Positions 44,849-54,098 are shown, counted from the stretch's first letter. The stretch: DNA of 64,000 nt from Bacteroides zoogleoformans (GCF_002998435.1 NZ_CP027231.1:1405001-1469000), one strand, 5' to 3'. Numbers and translations: made by a program. Notes: generated from the letters alone by a model not told the origin.

Positions 44849-45190
44849 ATGAAGACGCTATATGTATATGCCGATTTTGATTGGCTCAAAGAAACAGAAC
44901 TCGTTGGTGAGTTAGGCTATGAAGCTCTTCGTGGCTCGGACAGCTATTGTTTTACTTTCAATGATGGATGGTTGAAAAAACACGGAGATTTGTTTCTGAG
45001 CGATGACCTGAATAATTATTCGGGACAGCAATATACGCAACCGGAGAAAGATATATTTGGATGTTTTTCGGATGCTTTGCCGGATCGTTGGGGGCGAACG
45101 CTGTTGCTGCGACGTGAGCAGATTGTAGCGATAGAAGAGAAACGACCGGTACGAAGACTGTCTTCTTTCGACTATAATGGTGCAAGGTAA
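44849..45190 (+). pseudogene. Truncated HipA toxin (N-terminal domain only)
   Basis: 113 residues starting MKTLYVYADFDWLKETELVGEL form the HipA N-terminal subdomain (SYCFTFNDGWLKKHGDLFLSDDL, CFSDALPDRWGRTLLLRREQI, RRLSSFDYNGAR). Full-length HipA is about 400 residues; here the frame ends right after the point where the kinase core should begin, and no kinase motifs follow. The gene follows the HipB-like regulator by 3 bp as in an intact hipBA operon, so this is a decayed toxin. Confidence 0.85.
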
Positions 45191-45311
45191 AGAATCTTAG
45201 CGATGAGAAGACCATCCCGACCATTCACCACCACAAGGGTGTCTGGTCAAAATAAATTAGCAGACTCTATATCATTACGAAAAAGACAAATGATAAAACA
45301 GGTTAATTTAT

Positions 45312-45342
45312 TTTGCAGTATCACTAAAAGCCTATATTTTTG
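45312..45342 (+). promoter_or_regulatory. Promoter of the export operon
   Basis: -33 TTTG (45312-45315), 19-bp spacer and -7 TATTTTTG (45335-45342) match the Bacteroidales consensus, 70 bp before the TolC-like gene. Confidence 0.75.
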
Positions 45343-45363
45343 CATCGTTGTTTATGCAATTAT

Positions 45364-45383
45364 TGCTACTTAGCAAAGTAGCA
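45364..45383 (+). promoter_or_regulatory. 20-bp palindrome in the export operon leader
   Basis: TGCTACTT (45364-45371) and AAGTAGCA (45376-45383) are perfect inverted repeats around AGCA. The site lies just downstream of the predicted transcription start, where a repressor could block transcription, or it may form an mRNA hairpin. Confidence 0.55.
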
Positions 45384-45412
45384 TTTCATCATCATTGTAA
45401 TATGTAATCCCA

Positions 45413-46882
45413 ATGAAAAAGTCATTATGTTTCATCTGGTTAATAGGCCTGACCATCCCGGCATTCTCACAGAGGACACTCAGCCTGGATAGTTGCCGTG
45501 CTTTAGCCATTTCCAACAACAAAGAATTACAGATAAGCCGTGAAAAAATAAAGGCGGCCCACTATCAAAAAAAGGCGGCATTCACCAACTACCTTCCCAA
45601 CATTTCGGCAACCGGCAGCTACATACGCAACCAGAAAGAACTGTCCATACTCAGTGATGCGCAAAAAGGAGCATTGTCCGGCATAGGCACTACTCTGAGC
45701 ACTCCATTGGGGAAAGCCATACAAGGCATAGCACAAGTCAATCCGCAATTGGGAGGTTTGTTAGGACAACTCGGGCAAGGCATGGAGGGTGCACTCAACA
45801 ATGCGGGAAGTTCAATCGTAGAAGCTTTCCGCACAGATACCCGCAACATGTATGCAGGGGCACTCACACTCACTCAACCACTCTATATGGGAGGAAAGAT
45901 ACGTGCTTATAATAAAATCACCCGATATGCCGAAGAGCTGGCACAACAGCAACACAACACCGGCCTGCAAGAAATCATCCTAAGCACCGATCAGATTTAC
46001 TGGCAGGTAGTGTCACTCGCTCACAAAAAGAAACTGGCCGAAGGATACTTGGAATTATTGCAGAAGCTGGATAGCGATGTCGATAAAATGATTGCCCAGG
46101 GGGTTGCCACCAAAGCGGACGGCCTTTCGGTAAAAGTCAAGGTGAACGAAGCGGAAATGACACTGACTAAAGTGACTGACGGACTGAGCCTTTCTAAGAT
46201 GTTGCTATGCCAGCTGTGCGGCCTTGACCTCAGCACCTCCGTAACATTGGAAGATGAACAGAGAGAAGACTTGTCTCCCAATCCCGTGTCCGCCAAGGTT
46301 ATAGATATTGAAAACGTATATGCCAACCGTCCCGAAGTGCGCAGTCTGGAACTTGCCACCCGAATCTACCGGCAGAAAGTAAACGTGACCCGTGCCGAAC
46401 ACCTGCCATCCATGGCTTTGATGGGAGGATACATGGTGTCCAACCCCTCTCTCTTCAACGGATTTGAGAAGAAATTCAAAGGCATGTGGAATGTAGGGGT
46501 CATGGTTTCCGTTCCTATCTGGCATTGGGGAGAGGGGTTATATAAAGTGAAAGCGGCCAAATCCGAAGCACGGATAGCCCAATATCAGCTGGACGAAGCC
46601 AAAGAAAAAATAGAACTGCAAGTCAACCAATCCGCCTTCAAGGTAAATGAAGCCGCCAAAAAGCTGGCTATGGCCGAGAAGAACCTTGAAAAGGCCAACG
46701 AAAACCTCCGGTATGCCAACCTCGGTTTTGAAGAAGGTGTAATCGCCGCAAGCAACGTTCTTGAGGCTCATACTGCCTGGCTGTCGGCTCAATCGGACAA
46801 GATAGACGCACAAATAGACGTGAAGCTTACCGAAGTCTACCTGAAGAAGGCTATGGGACAACTTGCCGTAGCGCACCCCTGA
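45413..46882 (+). CDS. TolC-family outer-membrane efflux protein
   Basis: A 489-residue protein with a signal peptide (MKKSLCFIWLIGLTIPAFSQ). Two OEP repeats with long helices are visible: LDSCRALAISNNKELQISREKI early, LTLTQPLYMGGKIRAYNK in the middle (the conserved start of the second strand) and ANENLRYANLGFEEGVIAASNVLEAHTAWL near the end. It forms the outer-membrane exit duct of a tripartite exporter with the HlyD-like adaptor and two permeases downstream. It is the first gene of the operon. Confidence 0.93.
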   Translation: MKKSLCFIWLIGLTIPAFSQRTLSLDSCRALAISNNKELQISREKIKAAHYQKKAAFTNYLPNISATGSYIRNQKELSILSDAQKGALSGIGTTLSTPLGKAIQGIAQVNPQLGGLLGQLGQGMEGALNNAGSSIVEAFRTDTRNMYAGALTLTQPLYMGGKIRAYNKITRYAEELAQQQHNTGLQEIILSTDQIYWQVVSLAHKKKLAEGYLELLQKLDSDVDKMIAQGVATKADGLSVKVKVNEAEMTLTKVTDGLSLSKMLLCQLCGLDLSTSVTLEDEQREDLSPNPVSAKVIDIENVYANRPEVRSLELATRIYRQKVNVTRAEHLPSMALMGGYMVSNPSLFNGFEKKFKGMWNVGVMVSVPIWHWGEGLYKVKAAKSEARIAQYQLDEAKEKIELQVNQSAFKVNEAAKKLAMAEKNLEKANENLRYANLGFEEGVIAASNVLEAHTAWLSAQSDKIDAQIDVKLTEVYLKKAMGQLAVAHP

Positions 46883-46984
46883 AACAGAATGATAGGATGC
46901 GCCATAAATCAAACAGAGAAATAACAGAACTTCGGATAGTCTTTTCCGGAGCATTGGAAAGATTTTAAATGCTAAAATAACAAG

Positions 46985-47971
46985 ATGGATACAAAATCAC
47001 AAAACAGTAACATGCTGCTGGCTTTCCTCACATTGATAGGAATCATAGCCTTAGTAGCCATTGTGGGTTTCTTTATGCTACGCAAAGGGCCGGAAATCGT
47101 ACAAGGACAAGCAGAAGTAACGGAGTATCGTGTCTCAAGCAAGGTTCCGGGACGTATTCTGGAATTTCGCGTCAAAGAAGGACAAAGCGTAAATGCCGGC
47201 GATACGCTGGCCATTCTGGAAGCTCCGGACGTACAAGCCAAATTGGAGCAAGCACGTGCCGCCGAGGCCGCTGCACAGGCTCAAAACGAAAAAGCCCTGA
47301 AAGGTGCCCGGCAGGAACAGATACAAGCCGCCTACGAAATGTGGCAGAAAGCACGTGCCGGACTTGCCATTGCCGAAAGATCGTATAAACGGGTGAAGAA
47401 CTTACAGGAGCAAGGCGTGATGACGGCTCAGAAATTGGATGAGGTCACCGCTCAGCTTGATGCCGCCAAAGCCACAGAAAAGGCCGCCAATGCACAGTAC
47501 AACATGGCCAGGAACGGTGCGGAACGCGAAGACAAAGCTGCTGCCGCAGCGTTGGTGGAGCGCGCCAAAGGAGCCGTGGCCGAAGTGGAATCGTACATCA
47601 AAGAGACGTACTTGATTGCTCAGACAGCCGGTGAGGTATCGGAAATCTTCCCCAAAGTAGGCGAACTCGTAGGCACAGGTGCCCCCATCATGAACATTGC
47701 CGTGATGAACACCATGTGGGTAACCTTCAATGTACGCGAAGACTTGTTGGTGGGGCTAAGCATGGATACTGAATTCGAAGCCTTTATTCCCGCCCTCGAC
47801 AAAAACATCCTGCTGAAAGTGTATTACATGAAAGACCTCGGCACCTATGCCGCTTGGAAAGCGACGAAGACCACCGGTCAGTTCGACCTGAAAACATTCG
47901 AGGTGAAAGCTTCTCCGATGGAAAAGGTAGAAGGGTTACGCCCGGGCATGTCTGTAATATGGAAGAAATGA
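46985..47971 (+). CDS. HlyD/MFP-family periplasmic adaptor
   Basis: A 328-residue membrane fusion protein. An N-terminal membrane anchor (about 10-32) is followed by the first lipoyl half (RVSSKVPGRILEFRVKEGQSVNAGDTLAIL), an alpha-hairpin (about 78-200, Ala/Glu-rich) and the second lipoyl half and barrel (AQTAGEVSEIFPKVGELVGTGAPIMNI). The last residues (GLRPGMSVIWKK) are typical. It links the inner-membrane permeases to the TolC-like protein encoded 102 bp upstream. Confidence 0.92.
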   Translation: MDTKSQNSNMLLAFLTLIGIIALVAIVGFFMLRKGPEIVQGQAEVTEYRVSSKVPGRILEFRVKEGQSVNAGDTLAILEAPDVQAKLEQARAAEAAAQAQNEKALKGARQEQIQAAYEMWQKARAGLAIAERSYKRVKNLQEQGVMTAQKLDEVTAQLDAAKATEKAANAQYNMARNGAEREDKAAAAALVERAKGAVAEVESYIKETYLIAQTAGEVSEIFPKVGELVGTGAPIMNIAVMNTMWVTFNVREDLLVGLSMDTEFEAFIPALDKNILLKVYYMKDLGTYAAWKATKTTGQFDLKTFEVKASPMEKVEGLRPGMSVIWKK

Positions 47972-48015
47972 GTTTTTCTTCAATGTAACCCCTATGGTCA
48001 AATTGTAACAGCACG

Positions 48016-49197
48016 ATGGTAAACAGTAAATCCAAATATTCTTTCTTACTTGACGTGATGAAGCGCGAGTGCCGCCGCCTCGTCTCCCGTCCGCTATATC
48101 TGTTCTGCATGGTGATAGCACCACTGTTTTGCTACTTGTTCTTCACCACGCTGATGGACTCCGGATTGCCCACAGACATGCCTGTGGGAGTGGTAGATCA
48201 AGACCAGAGCGCCACTTCCCGCCGGCTGACACGCAACCTCGACGCCTTTGAGCAAACCGCTGTCGTGGCTCATTACCCCGACGTCAGAGAAGCCCGTACC
48301 GCCATGCAACGGGGAGAGATTTACGGTTTCTACTATATCCCCGAAGGCACTTCGTCCAAAGCGCAGGCACAACGACAGCCTAAACTGTCTTTCTACACCA
48401 ACAATACCATGCTCATAGCAGGCTCGCTGCTTTTCAAGGACATGAAGATGATGAGCGAACTGGCGGCAGGCTCCGCAGCCCGCACCACACTTTATGCCAA
48501 AGGAGCCACCGAAGACCAAGCCATGGGTTTCCTGCAACCTATCGTCATCGATACGCATCCGCTCAACAACCCGTGGCTGAACTACTCCGTATACCTGTGC
48601 AACACCTTTGCGCCGGGTATATTGATGCTGCTGATTTTCATGGTGACCGTTTATTCCATCGGAGTTGAGATAAAAGACCGCACAGCTCGCGAATGGCTGT
48701 CTATGGGCAATGACTCCATCTGGATATCCCTTGCGGGTAAATTGCTTCCGCATACAGCCGTGTTCTTTCTGATGGGTGTGCTATACAATGTCTATCTGTA
48801 TGGTTTCCTGCACTTTCCTTGTAACAGCGGCATTCTGCCCATGTTGCTGGCCACCCTCTGTCTGGTACTGGCATCGCAAAGTATGGGGATATTGATGATA
48901 GGTACCTTGCCCACCCTCCGTTTAGGACTCAGCTTTGCCTCTCTGTGGGGAGTACTCTCCTTCTCCATGTGCGGACTGTCGTTCCCCGCCATGGCTATGC
49001 ATCCCACCCTGCAAGCGTTGACCAACCTTTTCCCCTTGCGCCACTACTTCCTGATTTATGTAGATCAGGCACTGAACGGCTATCCTATGATTTATTCATG
49101 GGTCAACTATGTGGCATTGTTGATTTTCATGATACTCCCATTCCTCATCTCCGGCAGACTGAAGGAAGCATTGGTTTACTATAAATACGTACCCTGA
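48016..49197 (+). CDS. ABC-2 type export permease (first of pair)
   Basis: A 393-residue membrane protein of the ABC2_membrane_3/YhhJ type: one N-terminal membrane segment (LYLFCMVIAPLFCYLFFTTLM), an extracytoplasmic domain (about 45-190), then five or six C-terminal segments (from about 200, e.g. ILMLLIFMVTVYSIGVEIKDRTAREWLS). Its stop overlaps the next permease start (ATGA). No nucleotide-binding gene lies in the operon, so an ATPase must be supplied elsewhere if this works as an ABC exporter. Substrate unknown. Confidence 0.88.
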   Translation: MVNSKSKYSFLLDVMKRECRRLVSRPLYLFCMVIAPLFCYLFFTTLMDSGLPTDMPVGVVDQDQSATSRRLTRNLDAFEQTAVVAHYPDVREARTAMQRGEIYGFYYIPEGTSSKAQAQRQPKLSFYTNNTMLIAGSLLFKDMKMMSELAAGSAARTTLYAKGATEDQAMGFLQPIVIDTHPLNNPWLNYSVYLCNTFAPGILMLLIFMVTVYSIGVEIKDRTAREWLSMGNDSIWISLAGKLLPHTAVFFLMGVLYNVYLYGFLHFPCNSGILPMLLATLCLVLASQSMGILMIGTLPTLRLGLSFASLWGVLSFSMCGLSFPAMAMHPTLQALTNLFPLRHYFLIYVDQALNGYPMIYSWVNYVALLIFMILPFLISGRLKEALVYYKYVP

Positions 49198-50438
49198 TGA
49201 AAGAGTTGACATTCAAGCAAAAAGTGACACAAGGCATCCGTGACTTGTTCTATATATGGAAACAAGAATTCCGCACCACCTTCCGCGACCAGGGCGTACT
49301 CATCTTTTTCGTGCTCGTCCCGCTGGTCTATCCGATAATATATGCCTTCATCTATACCAACGAAACTATCCGGGAAGTGCCTGCCGTAGTGGTAGATAAT
49401 TCACGTTCCTCGCTGAGCCGCGAATATCTGCGGAAAGTGAACGCCTCTCCCGAGGTGGACATTGCAGCTTATTGCGCGGATATGGAGGAAGCCAGACAGA
49501 TGTTGAAAGAGCGGAAAGCCTATGGCATTATCTACATCCCCTCCTCCTTCAGCGACGACATTGTGCGCGGCAAGCAGACGCAAGTCAGCCTTTTCTGCGA
49601 CATGAGCGGACTGCTCTACTACAAATCTTTGCTGATGGCCAACACCAACGTGTCGTTGGCAATGAATGCGGATATAAAAGTAGAACGCACGACCAACACC
49701 ACCAACCGTCAGGACGAGATTACCACCTACCCGTTGGAATACGAAGATGTGGCTCTTTACAACCCCACCAACGGTTTTGCCGCTTTCCTTATTCCGGCCG
49801 TATTGATGCTGATCATACAGCAAACCTTATTGCTGGGCATCGGTTTGTCTGTAGGAACCGCCCGAGAGAAGAATCGTTTCAAGGATTTGATACCCATCAA
49901 CCGTCACTACAACGGCACCCTGCGCATCGTTATGGGAAAAGGGCTGAGCTACTTCATGGTTTATTCGTTGGTAGCCGTATACATCTTGTGTGTGGTTCCT
50001 CATCTTTTCAGCCTCAACCAGATTGCCATACCCGGCGTACTGACGTTGTTCGCTCTACCCTATCTGTCAGCCTGCATTTTCTTTGCCATGACAGCGTCCA
50101 TTGCCATCCGCAATCGCGAGACATGCATGCTATTGTTCGTTTTCACCTCCGTGCCATTGCTGTTTCTCTCCGGCATTTCGTGGCCGGGAAGCGCCATGCC
50201 GGCTTTTTGGAGATATTTCTCGTACATCTTCCCTTCCACCTTCGGAATCAACGGATATGTACGCATCAACAGCATGGGAGCCACGCTCAACGAGGTCGCT
50301 TTCGAGTATCATGCCCTGTGGCTGCAAACAGGCATCTATTTCATCACCACCTGTGCGGTATATCGCTGGCAGATACTGAAAAGCAGGAAGCATCTGATTG
50401 AAGAATACAAAAGACACAAGATACAAAAGGAAGAATAA
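49197..50438 (+). CDS. ABC-2 type export permease (second of pair)
   Basis: A 413-residue paralogue of the preceding permease with the same layout: N-terminal membrane segment (VLIFFVLVPLVYPIIYAFIY), extracytoplasmic domain (VVVDNSRSSLSREYLRKVNA onward) and a C-terminal membrane bundle (AFLIPAVLMLIIQQTLLLGIGLSVGTAREKNRF, FLSGISWPGSAMPAFW). It overlaps the first permease by 1 bp, so the two are translated together and probably form a heterodimer. Lys/Glu-rich C-terminus; no ATP-binding motifs. Confidence 0.88.
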   Translation: MKELTFKQKVTQGIRDLFYIWKQEFRTTFRDQGVLIFFVLVPLVYPIIYAFIYTNETIREVPAVVVDNSRSSLSREYLRKVNASPEVDIAAYCADMEEARQMLKERKAYGIIYIPSSFSDDIVRGKQTQVSLFCDMSGLLYYKSLLMANTNVSLAMNADIKVERTTNTTNRQDEITTYPLEYEDVALYNPTNGFAAFLIPAVLMLIIQQTLLLGIGLSVGTAREKNRFKDLIPINRHYNGTLRIVMGKGLSYFMVYSLVAVYILCVVPHLFSLNQIAIPGVLTLFALPYLSACIFFAMTASIAIRNRETCMLLFVFTSVPLLFLSGISWPGSAMPAFWRYFSYIFPSTFGINGYVRINSMGATLNEVAFEYHALWLQTGIYFITTCAVYRWQILKSRKHLIEEYKRHKIQKEE

Positions 50439-50508
50439 GAAATCGTATCTTCAAGATTTCCAAAGGATAAATTCATCCCACATAACTGCAAAACGTAAAA
50501 TAGGAAAA

Positions 50509-50991
50509 ATGAAATTTACTCATAAGAGACGGCTGCCGATGTGTTCCCTACTGTTTATCATACTAAATATGGCGGCATGTAGTGGAAACGCACAATCGGA
50601 ACAAGAAACGTCGCCGACAACAGGAAACAGAAAGATGAACATACAAGTAAACGGTCGCGTGCTGACAGCTACGCTCGTGGACAACTCTTCAACCGCAGCC
50701 TTGCTGGAGCAACTTGCAAAGGGCACCATCACTTACGAGGCCCACGACTATGGAAACTTCGAGAAAGTGGGAGATATCGGTATCGAACTGCCACAAAACA
50801 ATACCGACATCACTACCCAACCGGGTGACATCATTCTTTATCAAGGGCGCAACATCTGTATTTACTACGACCGCAACAGATGGAATTTCACACGCATTGG
50901 AAAGATTGACAACATCACCCGGCAAGAACTGATGCGCATACTTGGCACAGGCAACTGCACTGTAACGCTTTCGCTGCCCCCTGACCAATGA
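50509..50991 (+). CDS. Cyclophilin-like fold lipoprotein
   Basis: A 160-residue protein from MKFTHKRRLPMCSLLF; an upstream in-frame start would overlap the permease gene. A signal with lipobox (ILNMAAC, Cys26) precedes a cyclophilin-like domain (MNIQVNGRVLTATLVDNSSTAALLEQLAKG, ELPQNNTDITTQPGDIILYQGRNICIYYDRNRWNFTRIGKI). Members of this family (distinct from true cyclophilins) are not known to be prolyl isomerases. It follows the export operon by 70 bp and may be its last gene. Confidence 0.8.
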   Translation: MKFTHKRRLPMCSLLFIILNMAACSGNAQSEQETSPTTGNRKMNIQVNGRVLTATLVDNSSTAALLEQLAKGTITYEAHDYGNFEKVGDIGIELPQNNTDITTQPGDIILYQGRNICIYYDRNRWNFTRIGKIDNITRQELMRILGTGNCTVTLSLPPDQ

Positions 50992-50996
50992 CATAC

Positions 50997-51818
50997 TTAC
51001 TTTTTGTCATGATTTTCTATCACATTAAAAGTTTTCATGGCGACAACAGAAAAAGACATAGGTATTCTGCCACTCTTTCCGGCAATTTTGAACGTTCCGT
51101 TCTTTTGGGTTATCATATTTCCAAACAAGTTGAAGGGCGAGTAGTCATACTCTCCGAAAGACTTTATCTGCAAACCATTGCGGAGCAAGCCGTTCAAAAC
51201 TTCAGCCAGCCCATGGTTCCACGTAACAGTTTTTTGCCGATTATCCGTTTCCGAATCTGTATAGGTGGTTTCTTCCACAACGTAAGGCTTTTTGCGCGAA
51301 TAAGCATATCGGACTTGCGAGAAATCTTCATTGAACATCCACAATACGGGGTGAAATTCCACGATAACGAACTTTCCATCGTCCTTCAACATCTGTGAAA
51401 TCACCTGTCCCCATTGAACTAAGTCGGGCAGCCAATTAACAACGCCATAAGATGTATATACAATGTCAAACTGTTGCCCTCGCAGCACGGCAGGTGCATC
51501 GTAGATATTGCAGCAGCAGAATTGTGCATTTAGTCCTAATTTCGCGTTCAAAGCCTCTGCCGTTTGTATAGCCTCTTCCGAGAAATCTACCCCCACTACA
51601 TTGGCTCCCATCTTTGATAAGGAAAGTGTATCCATTCCGAAATGACATTGAAGATGCAGAATAGACTTTCCTCGAATGTCACCCAGCAAAGATACATCCA
51701 AGTCGGGAACAGACTTTACCTCTCTCTTGAATTTATCCAAATCATAAAATGAGGAACGCAAATGTATCTTTGTCCTTGCATTCCACGCTTCTTTGTTCGT
51801 CTTATAATAATCTTCCAT
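50997..51818 (-). CDS. Class I SAM-dependent methyltransferase
   Basis: A 273-residue enzyme. Motif I is SILHLQCHFGMDTLSLSKMGANVVGVDFSEEAI, motif II/III the QFDIVYTSYGVVNWLPDL region, and the post-domain GKFVIVEFHPVLWMF. This matches a widespread small-molecule methyltransferase group of unknown substrate. It is convergent with the cyclophilin-like gene (5-bp gap) and precedes nothing on its own strand, so it is monocistronic or follows the AlkD-like gene 92 bp upstream. Confidence 0.88.
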   Translation of the reverse strand: MEDYYKTNKEAWNARTKIHLRSSFYDLDKFKREVKSVPDLDVSLLGDIRGKSILHLQCHFGMDTLSLSKMGANVVGVDFSEEAIQTAEALNAKLGLNAQFCCCNIYDAPAVLRGQQFDIVYTSYGVVNWLPDLVQWGQVISQMLKDDGKFVIVEFHPVLWMFNEDFSQVRYAYSRKKPYVVEETTYTDSETDNRQKTVTWNHGLAEVLNGLLRNGLQIKSFGEYDYSPFNLFGNMITQKNGTFKIAGKSGRIPMSFSVVAMKTFNVIENHDKK

Positions 51819-51910
51819 CGTTTGTTTCTTGTTGATTTAACCTTGTCTTCTTACATTACAACTTCATTTTGAATATCGGGAAAGAGCTCCCAAGTGTATA
51901 GTACTATCTT

Positions 51911-52684
51911 TTATTTCAACAACTTCGTTGCAAGTTTATACGTAAACAGAACGCGTGGGTCGGATAAATCCCATTGCTGTACTTCGGCTCGTATCAATTC
52001 ACAATGTTTCTTGCTTATATCCTTCAAAGCGTTTCCCACGGATTTCCGAAGATACTCGCTCGCATGTGCTCTGTGCTTAGCGATTAGAGCGATAGCCACC
52101 GATGGATTTTCTTTGAAGAACGGGCGACTTGTCCAAATCCTTAATCCTTCCGTTACAGCACGGATAACATTAGGATTATTATCGTTCATCCATTCTTCGA
52201 TGAGAGGTAAGGAAACTTCATACCCTCTGTGTTTACAAACTTCATCAAAAGCCTTTGCAAGCATTTCCTGCACACGCCAATTTTCATCGGTGCTTATTCG
52301 CTCTTTCAGAAAATAAAGTGCGTTATTATCCTCTGTTGCCAAACTACCCAATATCGTTGTTGCCAACATTCGAGGTTGATAGGCTTCGTTCTTGAATAGT
52401 TCGAAAGCAAGTTCAAGACATTGTTCCTTCGAGCATGTTGAAAAAATTTCATCAGCCCCATCAAGGATATGCTGGAAACCATGCTCTATTTGCAGTATTC
52501 CGTTTAGTATGTTCTTAATCTCCATTTTTCTTCTTCGGTAGCGGTTTTGCAAGGCCTGCTCTATTTTTTTCTCGTCTCGGGCAAACCATACTTCTATTTG
52601 CTCTTTGGCATTGTCGCTTTCAATGTATCGGACGATGCTGTCGAACGATGATTTATATTGTCGAATGCTTATTTTATCCCTCAT
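51911..52684 (-). CDS. AlkD-like HEAT-repeat protein (DNA alkylation repair family)
   Basis: A 257-residue all-helical protein with HEAT-like repeats; the second half (NWRVQEMLAKAFDEVC, NPNVIRAVTEGLRIWTSRPFF, SEYLRKSVGNALKDISKKH) matches the AlkD/AlkC family of DNA glycosylases that recognise alkylated bases by their positive charge. The catalytic Trp/Asp pattern cannot be fully confirmed by eye, so glycosylase activity is inferred from the family. It lies upstream of the methyltransferase on the same strand. Confidence 0.75.
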   Translation of the reverse strand: MRDKISIRQYKSSFDSIVRYIESDNAKEQIEVWFARDEKKIEQALQNRYRRRKMEIKNILNGILQIEHGFQHILDGADEIFSTCSKEQCLELAFELFKNEAYQPRMLATTILGSLATEDNNALYFLKERISTDENWRVQEMLAKAFDEVCKHRGYEVSLPLIEEWMNDNNPNVIRAVTEGLRIWTSRPFFKENPSVAIALIAKHRAHASEYLRKSVGNALKDISKKHCELIRAEVQQWDLSDPRVLFTYKLATKLLK

Positions 52685-52703
52685 CTTTTATTTGTTTTCC
52701 CCC

Positions 52704-52732
52704 TGAGGAGGTGAACTTACGTCCCCTCCTCA
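52704..52732 (-). terminator. Stem-loop after the SGNH hydrolase gene
   Basis: TGAGGAGG (52704-52711) pairs with CCTCCTCA (52725-52732) around a 13-nt loop, between the SGNH hydrolase stop and the AlkD-like start. No T-run follows, so it may only attenuate. Confidence 0.4.
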
Positions 52733-52747
52733 AGCGTCGGCTCAGGT

Positions 52748-53815
52748 TTACTGAAATATCAGTTTACTACAGATGGGATAAAGCACCTCTGCATACCGCA
52801 TAAACCCCAAATCGGTAAAGTGAATGCCATCTACCGTTGCTTCTCCGTCGTGTCCGATGATGTCGCGCGAAGAGAGCAGGTAGATATTCTTTTCGCCGCG
52901 TTGCTGCAAAGAGCGGAAGAAAGCGCCCAATGCCTCATTCTTCTCTTTTATCTCCTTTGCAATTTTTGTGTCGAGGGCAGCGTGGACGAAAATCGGGTCT
53001 TCTACAAAAAGTATCGGAGTATCGGGATGCTTGCCACGAATGATGGAATAAAACTTGTCCGCACGCTCTTTGATATGTGTCACACCGGCATTGGGAACAA
53101 AGTCGAGCACAAACAAGGCGGCATCCACACCTGCCAATACGTCGGCTATCTCCAAGTCGAGCAAGGCATTGCCGCTGAACCCCAGATTGATGCACTCACG
53201 ATTGAGCCGACGCTCCAGGATATTGGTATGTGCCATGCCGGGACGGGAGGCGCAACCGCCCTGCAAGATGCTGGTGCCGTAAAATGCGACGGGCTTTTCA
53301 CGCTTCGGCAAATCAACCGCCGGTCTGTCTATCATCGACAGAGAATCCACGCCGATGGCAAGCGAGACGGCCCCGTCGTACAATGGCAGATACAAGAGGT
53401 ATTCGCGCTCTTCGGGCAACATGTTTCGGACAATAACTGCCTCAGTGAGCTTCCCTGATGGACGACCGCTGCCGGCAAACATCCATTGGCCGTCTTGCAG
53501 GTAGTAAAGGTCGAGTCCGCAGATGCCGGTGGGCGTCATGTGGTTCATCCGGAAATTATTCCGTGTCTCCCAACGGGCGGCAATGCAAGTGGAGTTGGAA
53601 CGGAAACGCACGGCAAGTCCGGCACTATTGCGCCCCAACTCCCACAGCGGTTTGCGGGAAACGGACTGCAAAGAATCCGGCAAGCGTTCGTAACGGGTAA
53701 GAGTAGATTCCGTGGCTTTGCCCAGCAGAGGGAAAGCGGAAGCATCATGATAAACAACCTGGGCATTGGCGACGACAGCCAGCAACAAGCCCGATAAAAA
53801 AACTTTAGTTCTCAT
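52748..53815 (-). CDS. Secreted SGNH/GDSL-type hydrolase
   Basis: A 355-residue protein using MRTKVFLSGLLLAVVANAQ as the start, which gives a clean signal peptide; a longer reading through the 23-bp tandem repeat is rejected. An N-terminal beta-sandwich (about 20-170, with LAVRFRSNSTCIAARW) precedes the SGNH domain: block I YGTSILQGG (catalytic Ser), block II NLGFSGN, block III Asn in LDFVPN, and DGIHFTDLGF with catalytic Asp and His. Such Bacteroides enzymes are carbohydrate esterases or acetylxylan-type hydrolases; the substrate is unknown. Confidence 0.87.
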   Translation of the reverse strand: MRTKVFLSGLLLAVVANAQVVYHDASAFPLLGKATESTLTRYERLPDSLQSVSRKPLWELGRNSAGLAVRFRSNSTCIAARWETRNNFRMNHMTPTGICGLDLYYLQDGQWMFAGSGRPSGKLTEAVIVRNMLPEEREYLLYLPLYDGAVSLAIGVDSLSMIDRPAVDLPKREKPVAFYGTSILQGGCASRPGMAHTNILERRLNRECINLGFSGNALLDLEIADVLAGVDAALFVLDFVPNAGVTHIKERADKFYSIIRGKHPDTPILFVEDPIFVHAALDTKIAKEIKEKNEALGAFFRSLQQRGEKNIYLLSSRDIIGHDGEATVDGIHFTDLGFMRYAEVLYPICSKLIFQ

Positions 53816-53880
53816 ACATACATTATATATTATGAATTCGTCCTGACCTTCAGCAATACCCCTTTGGAAACGCACCTTAT

Positions 53881-54018
53881 ACTTCGGCTGAAGTCGTACT
53901 GTAACTTCGACCGAAGCCGTACTGTAACTTCGACCGAAGCCGTACTGTAAGTTCGACTGAAGCCGTACTGTAACTTCGACTGAAGTCGTACTGTAAGTTC
54001 GGTTGAAGCCGTACTTAT
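53881..54018. repeat. 23-bp tandem repeat, six copies
   Basis: Units start at 53881, 53904, 53927, 53950, 53973 and 53996, each a variant of a 23-bp sequence with the inverted-repeat core CTTCGNNCGAAG plus a GTACTGTA spacer. The array lies in the predicted 5' leader or promoter region of the SGNH hydrolase gene (minus strand), between two divergent genes. Confidence 0.88.
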
Positions 54019-54098
54019 GTTTCTTCCGAAGAGCAGGCAAAAGCCCGGATGAACTCTATGTTTAGTGTCAACTCTTAGACCGGTAAGTCTCACGAAGA

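Noticed and set aside
53881..54018. 23-bp repeat array as a CRISPR
   Set aside because: The units are directly adjacent without spacers and no cas genes are nearby.
53816..54040. N-terminal extension of the SGNH hydrolase through the 23-bp repeats
   Set aside because: The extended reading is just the translated repeat array (repeating VEVTVRLQ), and the internal Met at 53815 begins a clear signal peptide.
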